Assembly: GCF_020866965.1 (NCBI RefSeq)
Contig: NZ_JAJATX010000004.1
Location: forward strand, 125,249-189,248
Reading direction: 5' to 3'
DNA from: Microvirga roseola
GTDB taxonomy: Bacteria; Pseudomonadota; Alphaproteobacteria; Rhizobiales; Beijerinckiaceae
Length of the DNA: 64,000 bases
The position numbers were made by a program, and so were the translations under genes. The notes under the pieces are model-generated. The model saw only the letters and a list, made by a program, of their open reading frames with translations, was not told the DNA's origin and ran no database searches. Of this stretch, positions 44,318 through 54,456 are shown one piece after another (the first letter of the stretch is position 1; the number at the start of each line of letters is the position of its first letter).

Positions 44318-44347
44318 CACGGCCTATCCTTTAGGGAAAGTTCCCTA
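44318..44347. promoter_or_regulatory. Palindrome and possible EcfG-type promoter
   Basis: TAGGGAAAGTTCCCTA (44332-44347) is a perfect 16 bp palindrome. On the minus strand GGAAC (44344-44340) is followed after 18 nt by CGTG (44321-44318), a loose match to the EcfG consensus, 47 nt before the DUF6894 start. The palindrome could instead be a regulator site serving the plus-strand DsbA-like gene. Confidence 0.3.
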
Positions 44348-44509
44348 CCACCTAGGGAGGTAATCTTCGGGGCGGTTCACGGTCCGCCGGAGCGGTCTTT
44401 TCGGAGCGGTGCATCGCCTGAGGTCGGGCACGGGACTTCTATTTCTGGTAGTCGCGCGGATACAGCTTTCAGGGGAGGGCCTTGTCGGGAGGGTCGGTGT
44501 GCTATCGTT

Positions 44510-45184
44510 ATGGCCGTGAACAGGAACGCTTCCATGGCCGGACCCCACCTGATCTATGTCGCCGACCCCATGTGCTCGTGGTGCTGGGGCTTTTCACCCG
44601 TGATCGACGACATTTCCCAACGGTTCGGGGACGATCTCCCTATCCGGCTCGTCCTGGGCGGGCTGCGGCCGGGCACGACCGAGCCGCTCAATGAGAAGGG
44701 CAAGGAGACGATCAGAGAGCATTGGATCCATGTCCATGAGGCCTCGGGCCAGCCCTTCGACATGCGCTTCTTCGACCGGGAGGGCTTCGTCTACGATACC
44801 GAACCGGCCTGCCGGGCCGTGGTGATCGCGCGGCGGGAGGGAATAGGGCCAGCGCTCGCCTTTCTCAAGCGCGTCCACCACGCCTTCTATGCCGAGAACC
44901 GCGACGTCACCGATGGCGCGGTGCTGGCGGACTTGGCCGGAGAGGCGGGCCTCGGGCTCAGCGGGGACGCATTCCTGCAGGCCTTGGCGGCCGAGGAGAC
45001 GCGGCAGGAGACCTGGACGGATTTCGCCATTGCCCAGCGGGCGGGCATCACCGGTTTCCCGACGCTGCTGGCCGGACGGGGCGAGGGGGCGGAATACGCC
45101 ATCGTGACCCAAGGATTTCAGCCCGGCGAGCGCATCGTGCCGCTGCTCGAGCGGTGGCTCGAAGCCATCGCTGCGGGGCGCTAA
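44510..45184 (+). CDS. DsbA-family thioredoxin-fold protein
   Basis: A 224-residue DsbA-superfamily protein with active-site Cys22-Ser-Trp-Cys25 (DPMCSWCWGF), the helical insertion (FLKRVHHAFYAENRDVTDGAVLADLA) and the cis-Pro strand GITGFPTLLAG. There is no signal peptide, so it is cytoplasmic, like FrnE or HCCA-isomerase relatives. Possible starts are 44510 and the Met at 44534. It ends 3 bp before the exonuclease-like gene, so the two are likely one transcript. Confidence 0.9.
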   Translation: MAVNRNASMAGPHLIYVADPMCSWCWGFSPVIDDISQRFGDDLPIRLVLGGLRPGTTEPLNEKGKETIREHWIHVHEASGQPFDMRFFDREGFVYDTEPACRAVVIARREGIGPALAFLKRVHHAFYAENRDVTDGAVLADLAGEAGLGLSGDAFLQALAAEETRQETWTDFAIAQRAGITGFPTLLAGRGEGAEYAIVTQGFQPGERIVPLLERWLEAIAAGR

Positions 45185-45187
45185 GGC

Positions 45188-45760
45188 ATGGGGATCGTGT
45201 TTCTCGACTTCGAGGCTTCGTCGCTCGAGAAGCATGGCTATCCCATCGAGGTCGCCTGGGTCTTCGCCGATGGCGGCGAGGAGGAGCATCTGATCCGACC
45301 CGCCTCCGCCTGGACCGACTGGTCGGCGGACGCCGAAGCCATTCACCGCATATCCCGTGAGCGGCTGGTCGCGGAGGGAACACCCCATGATGCGGTCGCC
45401 CGGCGCATGGTAGACGTCCTGACGGGGCATGCGCTCTATGCGACCGCCCCTTCCTGGGACGGCCAATGGCTCAGTAAGCTGCTGCGGGCCGCAAGCCTGC
45501 CCCGCCACGCCCTCCGCCTGAAGGATACCGATGAGGCTCACCGGGATGCCGTCATCGCGGTGCTGCAGAGAGCAGGCGTCTCATCGGAGCGGTACGAGGG
45601 GATTTTCCAGGAGATCCTGGGCCAGGCCCGGCTCAAGAACGACGATGCCGGCCCACCCGAGCACCGCGCCCTGGCGGACGCCCAGCGGGAGCTGCAGGTC
45701 TGGCGCGACGTTCGACGCCGCGCCGAGGCAATCCCCACAGAAAAGGGATACTTGGCCTGA
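45188..45760 (+). CDS. DnaQ-like DEDDh 3'-5' exonuclease domain protein
   Basis: A 190-residue single-domain protein. FLDFEASS gives the Asp-x-Glu of motif I, TAPSWDGQWL a motif II Asp, and HRALADAQREL an H-x4-D motif III, so all DEDDh residues appear present. Members degrade single-stranded DNA or RNA. There is no polymerase or helicase partner domain. It follows the DsbA-like gene by 3 bp. A role in oligonucleotide turnover is inferred only. Confidence 0.72.
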   Translation: MGIVFLDFEASSLEKHGYPIEVAWVFADGGEEEHLIRPASAWTDWSADAEAIHRISRERLVAEGTPHDAVARRMVDVLTGHALYATAPSWDGQWLSKLLRAASLPRHALRLKDTDEAHRDAVIAVLQRAGVSSERYEGIFQEILGQARLKNDDAGPPEHRALADAQRELQVWRDVRRRAEAIPTEKGYLA

Positions 45761-46051
45761 CAGTGCCTGGGAGCTTAAATAGCTTCGACGGCAACCGGAG
45801 GAGGACCGGGGCTACCCTTCCTCTGGGCGTCCCTGGCAGCCTGTCCTACAGGGCGCATAACCGAGGATGATAGCCTCTGGTGGCTGGCGATCGAAAGGGC
45901 TAGAAGAGCAGTATGAAGGCTGAGCTTGACGTATACAATCACTTGAGGCACCGCTAGCTCACTAGGACTCGATCTTTAGAGCTTCCTGCGGCTCGGGTGC
46001 CGAAGCTTTTCTGGAGATAGCTGCTGGTAGGGACACAAGGCTGAGGCTGGA

Positions 46052-46960
46052 TCAGTGTGGGCGTTTGATCTTACCAAAGGGCCCGAATCGGCCATTGAGG
46101 CTGTCCCAAATGGCGCGACTGATCAGGCGCAGTCTCAACATCCGCTGATCGACTAATGTCGTATAGGCCGCAAGAAAGGCCAAGCTCCGGCTGATAAAGT
46201 AAAGCCGCCAAGCCAGTGGCGTGTAGGGCTGGCGCGCCAACCATATAGCGTTTCGGACCCAGTAATAGTTCCGCACCGGCACGTGGACAGCAATCCCGCG
46301 GGTCCCAATCTTGATTGTGCTGCTGCCGAGGTGGTGCTCGACTGTGACTGTGGGTGACAGGAAACTCTCGTATCCAGCAGCGCGGGCCCGGAAGCACCAC
46401 TCTACGTCAACGAGGTCGATAAAGAGGTCTTCTTTGAAGCCTCCGACCTTGTTCAGGACTTTTAGTGGGATTAGCGAACCTGAGGCAATTATTGTGTCGC
46501 TCGCAACTGGCTCTGCTTCCGGATCAAGCGAGATCCGCAAGATGCGAAGGCCATGGCTGCGATAGGCGCGGCTCCTTTGCTGGGTGTTTATTTCGAAATA
46601 GGCAGGGCCAATGGCAGCTACACAGCCAAGCTGCCTTTCCAAGGAAACCAAATTTTTCGACAGATCGGCCACGGTTCGGGGTGCCAGAACTGTGTCCTGG
46701 TCGAGCAGCAAAATATGAGAGAAACCACCAGTTCGTGCTAGGTCAACCCCTTGGTTCTGAGCCGCGGCGATGCCGAGATTCCGTTCGTTAGATACAAAAT
46801 GTGCTCCAACAGTGGTTGCAAGGGAGCGAACGTCGCCTGCATTGGCCGAGCCGTTATCGATAACTGCAAGTCCCTGAACCTGAGGTGCGACCGATCGCAG
46901 GGCTTCAGCCAACAAGGCCGTATTTGGATTGAATGTCACAGAGACGGCTAGGATGCGCAT
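46052..46960 (-). CDS. Family 2 glycosyltransferase (rhamnosyltransferase-like)
   Basis: A 302-residue GT-A fold enzyme: MRILAVSVTFNPNTALLAEAL, then VIDNGS (nucleotide site), LLLDQDT (DxD metal motif) and SGSLIPLKVLNKVGGFKEDLFIDLVDVEWCFRAR (acceptor/ED region). The order and LDQDT motif resemble rhamnosyltransferases RfbF/RfbN. A hydrophobic C-terminal tail may touch the membrane. It is the first gene of the polysaccharide region but points left, away from the rest. The ATG at 46960 is chosen over an upstream Met. Confidence 0.88.
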   Translation of the reverse strand: MRILAVSVTFNPNTALLAEALRSVAPQVQGLAVIDNGSANAGDVRSLATTVGAHFVSNERNLGIAAAQNQGVDLARTGGFSHILLLDQDTVLAPRTVADLSKNLVSLERQLGCVAAIGPAYFEINTQQRSRAYRSHGLRILRISLDPEAEPVASDTIIASGSLIPLKVLNKVGGFKEDLFIDLVDVEWCFRARAAGYESFLSPTVTVEHHLGSSTIKIGTRGIAVHVPVRNYYWVRNAIWLARQPYTPLAWRLYFISRSLAFLAAYTTLVDQRMLRLRLISRAIWDSLNGRFGPFGKIKRPH

Positions 46961-47341
46961 GTTTGTTCTCCGGCACCGAATCTGCCTCAGTAGTGGAACC
47001 CGCCCATACAGACAAGCAGGGGTGGCGAGGACGGATCGTCTGCGAACTATAAAACGGTGCTCGCCCAAACTACCGGAGCCGTGCCAGTAGCAAAGAGGTG
47101 CCTGGAGTCTAAAGACTTGGCTTTGAGTGTATCTTGCTAAACCTCGCGGTTGGTAAGGGTTGCTGCAGGAACTCTGAGAGGGTATAGCGGCGTCCTAGCA
47201 GCTCCGGCCAAATCTGTCGGCGGTAACTGCCTCCCTGTTCTGGTGGGCGCGGCACTCCCGCGCTTCCCGGAGGCCTGCGGCCCCGTTCAATGGCTTTATA
47301 GAAGGGGCTGCTTTCAACGAGATTGAGACCGAGATTTTCCG
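46961..47341. other. 381 bp divergent intergenic region
   Basis: Between the leftward glycosyltransferase and the rightward nucleotide-sugar dehydrogenase. I see no ORF with coding character and no strong hairpin. It probably holds both promoters. Confidence 0.4.
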
Positions 47342-48649
47342 ATGCACAAAGATATGCTGCTGAAAAGACTGAATGATAAGACGGCTGTTATCGGTATCGT
47401 TGGGCTCGGCTACGTGGGGTTGCCGCTGTCCCTCCGTTATTCGGAAATCGGCTATAAGGTAGTTGGCTTCGATATAGACCAGAGCAAGGTCGACATTCTT
47501 AAGCAGGGCCAGACCTATATCGAGCACATTGCCGCCGAAGGCATCGCCAAGGCAATCCAGAATGGGTTCGAGCCGACTGCCGATCTGTCCCGGGCTCGCG
47601 ACGTTGACGCCCTGATTCTATGCGTCCCGACGCCCCTGAACAAGTATCGTGAGCCGGACCTCAGTTTCGTCCTAAACACGGTCGAGGCTCTTCTGCCCTA
47701 CCTGAGAAAAGCCCAAGTCATCTCTCTGGAAAGCACGACGTATCCTGGAACGACTGAAGAGGAACTCCGGCCCCGGATCGAGAAGGCCGGCTTCGCGGTG
47801 GGAGACGAGGTTTTCCTCGTGTTCTCGCCCGAGCGTGAAGACCCGGGCAACCCAAAGTTCACGACCCGGAATATCCCGAAGGTTTGTGGCGGCACCACGC
47901 CGTCCTGCCTCGAGGTGGGTCTTGCTCTCTACGGTCAGGTGATCGACACAGTTGTACCAGTGAGCTCGACCCAGGCTGCCGAGTTGACCAAGCTCCTCGA
48001 GAACATCCATCGCGCTGTTAATATTGGCCTCGTGAATGAGATGAAGATCATCGCCGACCGGATGGGCATCGACATTCATGAGGTCATCCGCGCAGCCGCG
48101 ACTAAGCCGTTCGGCTTCGTGCCCTACTATCCCGGTCCCGGCCTCGGCGGTCACTGCATTCCGATCGATCCGTTCTACTTGACCTGGAAGGCGCGCGAGT
48201 ACGGACTGCATACCCGCTTCATCGAACTAGCGGGCGAGATCAACAGCACGATGCCAGAATGGGTTGTGGAGAAGATCGCCGATGCCCTGAACGACCGGGA
48301 GAAGTCGATCCGCGGTAGCCGAATCCTGGTCCTCGGCATCGCCTACAAGAAGAACGTCGACGATATGCGGGAGTCTCCATCTGTCGAACTGATGAGCCTT
48401 CTGCAGGCGAAGGGCGCGCAGATCGCCTACAGCGACCCGCACGTGCCGACCTTCCCCAAGATGCGCCGCTATGCGTTCGATCTCGCAAGCGTCGATCTGA
48501 CCCCTGAGGAGCTAGCCGGCTATGACTTGGTGCTGCTGGCGACGGACCACGATCGGTTCGACTATGAAACGATCGAACAGCACGCAAAGCTTATTGTGGA
48601 TACTCGCGGGAAGTATCTTGGTGCGCGAGCCAACGTGGTGAGGGCGTAA
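47342..48649 (+). CDS. UDP-N-acetylglucosamine 6-dehydrogenase (WbpA-type)
   Basis: A 435-residue UDP-glucose/GDP-mannose dehydrogenase family member making a UDP-HexNAc uronic acid. [20 protein letters not shown] is the NAD loop; [31 protein letters not shown] (catalytic Cys) and [17 protein letters not shown] are diagnostic. The [15 protein letters not shown] and [14 protein letters not shown] details fit WbpA (UDP-GlcNAc) rather than Ugd. WecC-type UDP-ManNAc use is possible. First gene of the main rightward cluster. Confidence 0.88.
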   Translation: MHKDMLLKRLNDKTAVIGIVGLGYVGLPLSLRYSEIGYKVVGFDIDQSKVDILKQGQTYIEHIAAEGIAKAIQNGFEPTADLSRARDVDALILCVPTPLNKYREPDLSFVLNTVEALLPYLRKAQVISLESTTYPGTTEEELRPRIEKAGFAVGDEVFLVFSPEREDPGNPKFTTRNIPKVCGGTTPSCLEVGLALYGQVIDTVVPVSSTQAAELTKLLENIHRAVNIGLVNEMKIIADRMGIDIHEVIRAAATKPFGFVPYYPGPGLGGHCIPIDPFYLTWKAREYGLHTRFIELAGEINSTMPEWVVEKIADALNDREKSIRGSRILVLGIAYKKNVDDMRESPSVELMSLLQAKGAQIAYSDPHVPTFPKMRRYAFDLASVDLTPEELAGYDLVLLATDHDRFDYETIEQHAKLIVDTRGKYLGARANVVRA

Positions 48650-48785
48650 ATCGTGTCCAGGCCGCAGTACTCGCTGAACGGCATTTGAGCCGCCGGGTCG
48701 GTTTCCATGCCGGTCGGCTCTCGGTTGCAGAGGAATGATCGGCTTGAAGGCCCCGGGGCCAGGCTGATGATTAAGGACCAAGATT

Positions 48786-49589
48786 TTGAGAACCAGTGGT
48801 TCGGGATTGCGGGAGACGCTGCGCGAGGTTCGCGACGGCTGGCGCTGGCATGAGCTCTGGCTGACGCTTGGGTGGCGGGACGTACGTTTGCGTCACCGCC
48901 GTTCGCGTTTGGGGCCATTCTGGATTTCGCTCAGCATGGCCTTCGTCGCGGCCTGCATAGGGACTATCTACAGCGCCATTATGCAGGTGCCGGCGCACGA
49001 ATACATTCCTTATCTCGTGACGGGCTACATGACATGGAGCCTATTGTCGGCTTTCGTCACCGACGGCAAGGATGCTTTCGTCGCAAATGCCTCAGCCATC
49101 AGAGAGATTGCGGTTCCTGGCGTCGTCTATGTCTACCGCCTTCTGTGGCGGAATGTGCTTATCTTTGGCTATAGCGCCCTCATCTATGTCGCCGTACTGC
49201 TCGTCTTCCAGATCTGGCCCTTCCCCGAATTGCTTTTGGCTCTCCCAGCCTTCGTGCTGATCCTGCTGAACGGCATCTGGCTGGGCCTGCTTCTCGGGCT
49301 CGTCAATGTGCGCTACCGGGACTTTGGCCACATGATCCCCAATGCCATGCGCCTGATGTTCTTCATCACGCCCATTCTCTGGTATCCGGATCGTATGGAA
49401 GGATTGCGTGCGCTCGCCGTTTACCTCAATCCCGCATATTACATGCTCGAACTCCTGCGGGCTCCGCTGCTCGGCCAAACCCCGGCTCCGCTCGTCTGGG
49501 CAGTTGCTATCGGGCTGACTGTCATCGGCTGGAGTGTCACCTTGCCGATCTATGCCTATTGGCGTCGCCGGATCACCTTCTGGATCTAA
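48786..49589 (+). CDS. wzm: Polysaccharide ABC exporter, permease (Wzm/KpsM-like)
   Basis: A 267-residue ABC-2-type permease with six hydrophobic helices. WLTLGWRDVRLRHRRSRLGPFW is the family N-terminal motif preceding helix 1; FITPILWYPDRMEG and LNPAYYMLELLRAPLLG precede the last helices. It exports a completed glycan across the inner membrane with the ATPase encoded 10 bp downstream. The frame opens with TTG at 48786; no better start in frame. Confidence 0.9.
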   Translation: MRTSGSGLRETLREVRDGWRWHELWLTLGWRDVRLRHRRSRLGPFWISLSMAFVAACIGTIYSAIMQVPAHEYIPYLVTGYMTWSLLSAFVTDGKDAFVANASAIREIAVPGVVYVYRLLWRNVLIFGYSALIYVAVLLVFQIWPFPELLLALPAFVLILLNGIWLGLLLGLVNVRYRDFGHMIPNAMRLMFFITPILWYPDRMEGLRALAVYLNPAYYMLELLRAPLLGQTPAPLVWAVAIGLTVIGWSVTLPIYAYWRRRITFWI

Positions 49590-49599
49590 GGGTGCAATC

Positions 49600-50364
49600 A
49601 TGGCGTTTGTGAAGCTCGAAGATGTGACGCTGGATTATCCGGTCTTGGAAAGCAAGGCCCGGAAAGGCCAGGCGCCCCACCAACCAACCAATGCTATCGG
49701 CGGACAACTGGCGAAGGGCAGGGCAGGCTATCTGCTCGTGCGCGCCCTGCAGAACCTGTCCTTCACCCTTGAGCCGGGAGACCGCCTGGCCCTCGTCGGG
49801 CACAATGGAGCAGGCAAGTCGACGCTGCTGCGCCTCATGGCCGGACTTTATGCGCCCACATTTGGCCGTGTGACCGTGCAAGGGCGGGTGGCGCCCTTGC
49901 TCAACCTCGGCTTCGGTCTCGACGCGGAATCGACTGGTTACGAAAACATTCTCGTCCGAGGGCTCTACCTTGGAATGAGTCGTGCCGAGATCAAGGGCAA
50001 GATCGACAGCATCGCCGAATTCAGCGGGCTCGGTGACTTCCTCAATCTCCCGATGCGGACCTATTCCTCCGGCATGCGGGCGCGCCTGGGCTTTGCCATT
50101 TCAACCCATGTCGACACCGATATCCTGCTGCTCGACGAGGTCGTGGCAACCGGCGACGCTTCCTTCATCCACAAGGCCAACGAGAAGCTGGAGGGCTTCG
50201 CCAGGGATGCGAAGATCATGGTGCTGGCCTCGCATTCCAACAAGGTCTTGAGGGAGCTCTGCAACAAGGCTCTGATGCTGGAGCATGGAAAGCTGAAGGC
50301 TCTAGGCAGCGTCGAAGAGGTCCTCGAGGTCTACAAGAACGCAGCCGGTGTGAGCGCAGACTAA
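49600..50364 (+). CDS. wzt: Polysaccharide ABC exporter, ATPase (Wzt/KpsT-like)
   Basis: A 254-residue ATPase: Walker A GHNGAGKST (67-75), signature YSSGMRARLGFA, Walker B DILLLDEVVATGD, H-loop LASHSN. An N-terminal insertion (about 18-45) separates the first strands, as in polysaccharide exporters. It lacks the extra C-terminal carbohydrate-binding domain of O9a-type Wzt, so chain export probably depends on a lipid-linked or Kdo-capped substrate (KpsT-like). The start is at the ATG at 49600, 10 bp after the permease gene. Confidence 0.92.
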   Translation: MAFVKLEDVTLDYPVLESKARKGQAPHQPTNAIGGQLAKGRAGYLLVRALQNLSFTLEPGDRLALVGHNGAGKSTLLRLMAGLYAPTFGRVTVQGRVAPLLNLGFGLDAESTGYENILVRGLYLGMSRAEIKGKIDSIAEFSGLGDFLNLPMRTYSSGMRARLGFAISTHVDTDILLLDEVVATGDASFIHKANEKLEGFARDAKIMVLASHSNKVLRELCNKALMLEHGKLKALGSVEEVLEVYKNAAGVSAD

Positions 50365-50535
50365 GGGCGATCTCGTGGGACCTTGTTCGGGAGGTTCCCA
50401 TGTCCGGTGGCCGGGCGTAAAGAAAAGGGCAAGGGTTGCAGGAAGAGCGTCAAGCCGGATTTCGGCTCCCGGATTACGGATCCGAGATGAAGGAATTTCG
50501 GGCCTGCGCATTTGCGAACAGTGAGATGAGAGCAG

Positions 50536-52554
50536 ATGACCGAGGACGCTTTTCTTGATGAGCCAAAGAACGATGTAGCAGCATTGCAGACCGAAATCCA
50601 GAAGCAGCAAGAGGAGATTCGGGATCTCCAGCTTCGGATCAGAGCCCTGCAGGCCGAGATCAAGGGACTGCGCGGTTCTCTCTCCTGGAGGCTGACGGGT
50701 CCCTTGCGCGCCCTGGCCCATCGCCTTCCGCGCGTGATAGCCTTTGGCTACCGGGTCTTCGACTGGACGAAGGATCTAATTGCTTCAAACCTGCCCAGGA
50801 GGACTGTCCAAGTCCTGCTCGACAATCGCTGGCAGGTCAAAGACGACATCGAGGACCGTATCGCCGCCTATCGTGCATTCAGCTCAGGCGCCCAACGAAA
50901 GACTGTCTTCTACACCGCGATCTATGGCGAATATGACACTCTGCTGCTCCCGGAACGCATCGACCCGGATGTCGACTACGTCTGTTTCACGGATCGACCT
51001 CGCAACGATTACGGCGTCTGGCAGATGCGCGCGGCGCCCTTCTACCACCCTGATCCGACGCGCATTGCAAGGTGGGTGAAGACACATCCGCACGAGCTGT
51101 TTCCCTCCCATGACGTTGCGGTCTGGCTGGACGCCAATATCGTTCTCAAGGGCGATGTCCGCTGGTACATCGACCTGGTCAGGCGCGGCGGCGCGCATCT
51201 GGGGCTTGTCTCCCATCCCCATCGGGGATGCTTCTATGAGGAGGCAAAGGCCTGCAAGCAGTTGAAGAAAGACTCCGGCAAGGTCATCGATGCGCAGGTA
51301 GAGCATTACCGGACCCATGGTCTACCCCTGAACCAGCCCTTGTTTGAGACCGGCTTCATGGTGGTCCCACTGAAAAACAAGGAGACTGCGGCCGCCCTGC
51401 ATTCCTGGTGGCAGCAGATCGAGCGCTTCAGCCGTCGCGACCAGTTGGGCTTCGCCTGGGTGACCCACCGGTTTCCTGATCTTAAAGTCGCCCAGCTTCT
51501 GCCGCAGGGCGCTTCAGTCCGGGACCATGAGGACTTCAGCTATTTCCGGCACAAGTTCGCACGCGCCCTGATCGTTCCCGATGTTCTCGTCGGATTGGGG
51601 CGGATCTCAAACCCGCTCGAAGGCAGGGCCTTCTCCGAGGTCAAGGACGAGCGCCTCAGGCCGCTGGCCCATGTTCCGATCGACATTGTCGTCTGCGTTC
51701 ACAATGCATTGGAAGATGTGCGCCTCTGCCTCGAGTCGGTTCAGGCTCACCTGCTTCCCGAGCACCGCATCATCATCGTCAATGACTGCTCAGACGAGGC
51801 AACGAGTGCGTATCTGCGCGAATTCGTATCCCGCGAAGGACGTGCGCAACTGCTCGAGAACGAGCAGAATCTCGGCTACACGCGCTCGGCCAACCGCGGC
51901 ATGGGAGCCGGTACGGCCGGGTTCCGGATCCTCCTCAACAGCGATACGATCGTGAGCAGCAACTGGGCGTTGAAGCTGCTCGACGCTGCCAGTGCGAGCG
52001 AAAGGATCGGCATTGTCGGCCCGCTCTCGAATGCAGCCGGCGCCCAGTCGATCCCGTCCATCAAGGATACGAGCAACAACACCGCCATCAATGAACTGCC
52101 GAAGGGACTCGGCCCATCCGACATCGACCTCGCCTGTGAGCGGTGGAGCCCGGCAGATCTGCTGCCGCGGGTCCCGCTCGTGCATGGCTTCTGCTTCGGG
52201 GTGAAGAAAGAGGTCATTGATGCCATCGGCCTCTTCGATGAGGAGAATTTCAAGCTCTTCTACGGCGAGGAAAACGACTATTGCTTCCGGGCCGGCGCTG
52301 CAGGATTCGAGCTTGCGGTGGCAACGAATACTTTCGTGTTCCACCGCAAGTCTCGGAGTATCGACGAGGAGAAGCGCCTGATTCACATGGCCGAGGCGTG
52401 GAAGCGGCTGCGGGATCTCTACGGCGCCCAGACCATCCTGAAGGCCCACGCCCGGGTCGCAGACCATCCCCTTCTGGAGCGGATCAGAGGCGAAGCCAAG
52501 CTTTACTTCAGGTCGGCCCAAGAGGGCTTGCCGGAGGGGAAAGGCAAAGACTGA
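50536..52554 (+). CDS. Two-domain DUF616 / GT2 glycosyltransferase
   Basis: A 672-residue fusion. Residues 10-48 form a coiled coil (LQTEIQKQQEEIRDLQLRI). About 113-320 is a DUF616 (TOD1/MUCI70-like) domain with TVFYTAIYGEYDTLLLP, DYVCFTDRP and VWLDANIVLKGD (DxN in place of DxD). About 385-600 is a GT2 domain: PIDIVVCVHNALEDVRLCLES, NSDT as metal motif, FCFGVKKEVIDAIGLFDEENF. Probably two sugar-transfer steps in one cytosolic protein. It follows the ABC ATPase gene by 171 bp. Confidence 0.85.
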   Translation: MTEDAFLDEPKNDVAALQTEIQKQQEEIRDLQLRIRALQAEIKGLRGSLSWRLTGPLRALAHRLPRVIAFGYRVFDWTKDLIASNLPRRTVQVLLDNRWQVKDDIEDRIAAYRAFSSGAQRKTVFYTAIYGEYDTLLLPERIDPDVDYVCFTDRPRNDYGVWQMRAAPFYHPDPTRIARWVKTHPHELFPSHDVAVWLDANIVLKGDVRWYIDLVRRGGAHLGLVSHPHRGCFYEEAKACKQLKKDSGKVIDAQVEHYRTHGLPLNQPLFETGFMVVPLKNKETAAALHSWWQQIERFSRRDQLGFAWVTHRFPDLKVAQLLPQGASVRDHEDFSYFRHKFARALIVPDVLVGLGRISNPLEGRAFSEVKDERLRPLAHVPIDIVVCVHNALEDVRLCLESVQAHLLPEHRIIIVNDCSDEATSAYLREFVSREGRAQLLENEQNLGYTRSANRGMGAGTAGFRILLNSDTIVSSNWALKLLDAASASERIGIVGPLSNAAGAQSIPSIKDTSNNTAINELPKGLGPSDIDLACERWSPADLLPRVPLVHGFCFGVKKEVIDAIGLFDEENFKLFYGEENDYCFRAGAAGFELAVATNTFVFHRKSRSIDEEKRLIHMAEAWKRLRDLYGAQTILKAHARVADHPLLERIRGEAKLYFRSAQEGLPEGKGKD

Positions 52555-52738
52555 GTCTTTGCGGGATGTGGCTTATCGCCCTTGGAGGGGACGGATGGGC
52601 CAGCGGCCCATGGACGATATTACTTTTATCGGCTAGTAGCCTGTCCGTTCGATCCGGGTTAGGGGTATTCAAAACGATGGCTAACCCTCGGGCAAGGGAC
52701 GAGGCTGCACACAGCCGTTGACGGGAAGAGCAGGGTTC

Positions 52739-53800
52739 ATGGCAAAGAAATTTTTGGTCACCGGGGGCGCCGGATTCATCGGTTCTGCAGTCGTCCGCAA
52801 GCTCATCCGGAGCACGCCGCACCAGGTTCTGGTCGTCGACAAGCTCACCTATGCCGGAAACCTGGATTCGCTCAGCCCTGTCGCCGGCAGCGAGCGCTAC
52901 AGCTTCGTTCAGGCCGATATTGCCGATGCCAAGCGCATGCAGGAGATTGTCGGCGGGTTTCAGCCGGACGTGATCATGCATCTCGCGGCCGAGAGCCATG
53001 TCGACCGTTCGATCGATGGGCCAGGGGAATTCGTCCAGACCAACGTCGTCGGCACCTTCACGCTGCTCCAGGCGGCTCTGGCCTACTGGAACAAGCTCGA
53101 TGCCGCGCGCCGCGAGACCTTCCGTTTCCACCACATCTCGACGGACGAAGTCTTTGGGTCCCTGGGGGAAGAGGGCTTCTTCCATGAGGAATATCCCTAC
53201 CAGCCCAACTCGCCCTATTCGGCTTCCAAGGCCGCGTCGGACCATTTCGTCCGCGCCTGGTACCACACCTATGGCCTTCCGACGCTGATCACGAACTGCT
53301 CGAACAACTACGGGCCCTACCATTTTCCCGAAAAGCTCATTCCGCTCATGATCCTCAACGCGCTCGAGGGAAAGCCGCTGCCGGTCTACGGCAAGGGCGA
53401 CAACGTGCGCGACTGGCTCTACGTGGACGACCATGCGGATGCGCTGATGCTGGTAGCCGAAAAGGGCAGGGTCGGGGAGAACTACAATATCGGCGGCTGG
53501 AACGAGCGGACGAATATCGATGTCGTTCGCGCCATCTGCGGCCTCGTGGACGCGATGGCGCCGGATGCGTCGCTTGGCCCGCGTGAGAGGCTCATCACCT
53601 ACGTGACCGACCGGCCGGGGCACGACCTGCGCTATGCCATCGACGCCGGCAAGATCGAGCGCGAACTGGGCTGGCGCCCGGCTGAGACCTTCGAGACCGG
53701 GCTGCAGAAGACTGTGTCCTGGTATCTCAACAACCCCGCCTGGTGGGAGCGCGTCCGCTCCGGCGTCTATCGCGGCGAGCGGCTCGGTGTCGCTGTTTGA
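52739..53800 (+). CDS. rfbB: dTDP-glucose 4,6-dehydratase
   Basis: A 353-residue SDR that turns dTDP-glucose into dTDP-4-keto-6-deoxyglucose. [15 protein letters not shown] is the NAD loop, [24 protein letters not shown] (catalytic Thr-Asp-Glu) and [15 protein letters not shown] (Tyr-x3-Lys) are all diagnostic. GGGAAGAGCAGGG precedes the ATG at 52739; an earlier in-frame start at 52718 is less likely. First of the rfbBCA group. Confidence 0.96.
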   Translation: MAKKFLVTGGAGFIGSAVVRKLIRSTPHQVLVVDKLTYAGNLDSLSPVAGSERYSFVQADIADAKRMQEIVGGFQPDVIMHLAAESHVDRSIDGPGEFVQTNVVGTFTLLQAALAYWNKLDAARRETFRFHHISTDEVFGSLGEEGFFHEEYPYQPNSPYSASKAASDHFVRAWYHTYGLPTLITNCSNNYGPYHFPEKLIPLMILNALEGKPLPVYGKGDNVRDWLYVDDHADALMLVAEKGRVGENYNIGGWNERTNIDVVRAICGLVDAMAPDASLGPRERLITYVTDRPGHDLRYAIDAGKIERELGWRPAETFETGLQKTVSWYLNNPAWWERVRSGVYRGERLGVAV

Positions 53801-53842
53801 TGTAGTCCGCTGTTCGCCGCAGAGTTTGAAGAGAGAAGAATC

Positions 53843-54400
53843 GTGCTGAGTGTGGAACCGACCGCAATCCCGGAGGTGAAGATCGTGACGCCGAAGCGCT
53901 TCGGCGATCATCGTGGCTTCTTTTCCGAAACTTATCACCGGCAGCGTTTCGCCGAGGCTGGTATTGACACGGATTTCGTCCAGGACAACCAGTCGTTGTC
54001 CGCTGCGGTCGGCACGGTGCGGGGCCTGCATTTCCAGAGTGAGCCCTTTGCGCAGGATAAGCTCATTCGCGTGGTGCGGGGCAGCATTCTGGATGTTGCG
54101 GTCGATATCCGGCGCTCATCCCCCACCTATGGCCGGCATGTGGCCGTCGAGCTCTCGGCCGAGAACGGTCGGCAGCTCCTTGTGCCGGTGGGTTTCGCTC
54201 ACGGCTTCTGCACGCTCGAGCCGGATACCGAGATCCAATACAAAGTTTCGGCCTACTACTCGGCGGCCCACGATCATGGACTGGCTTGGGACGATCCAAC
54301 GGTCGGCATCGCCTGGCCTGTGGATCCGGCCAGGGCAGTCCTCTCCGACAAGGATCGCCGGCAGCCGACGTTGGCGGAACTGCCGGTCTATTTTCCGTAA
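53843..54400 (+). CDS. rfbC: dTDP-4-dehydrorhamnose 3,5-epimerase
   Basis: A 185-residue RmlC cupin. [17 protein letters not shown], then [30 protein letters not shown] (catalytic His in GLHFQ), and [12 protein letters not shown] are family motifs, with the Tyr-containing [12 protein letters not shown] segment. The start is a GTG at 53843 with GAGAGAAGA upstream. It sits between rfbB and rfbA. The rfbD reductase that would finish dTDP-rhamnose is not in this window. Confidence 0.95.
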   Translation: MLSVEPTAIPEVKIVTPKRFGDHRGFFSETYHRQRFAEAGIDTDFVQDNQSLSAAVGTVRGLHFQSEPFAQDKLIRVVRGSILDVAVDIRRSSPTYGRHVAVELSAENGRQLLVPVGFAHGFCTLEPDTEIQYKVSAYYSAAHDHGLAWDDPTVGIAWPVDPARAVLSDKDRRQPTLAELPVYFP

Positions 54401-54456
54401 GACGTTATCGGCATGCACTGTGCCAAGAAGCTGGCGGGTGCCAAGGAGATATAGCG

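Noticed and set aside
45761..46051. Possible gene remnant between the exonuclease and glycosyltransferase genes
   Set aside because: All frames are broken by stops and no protein-like stretch or repeat could be recognised.
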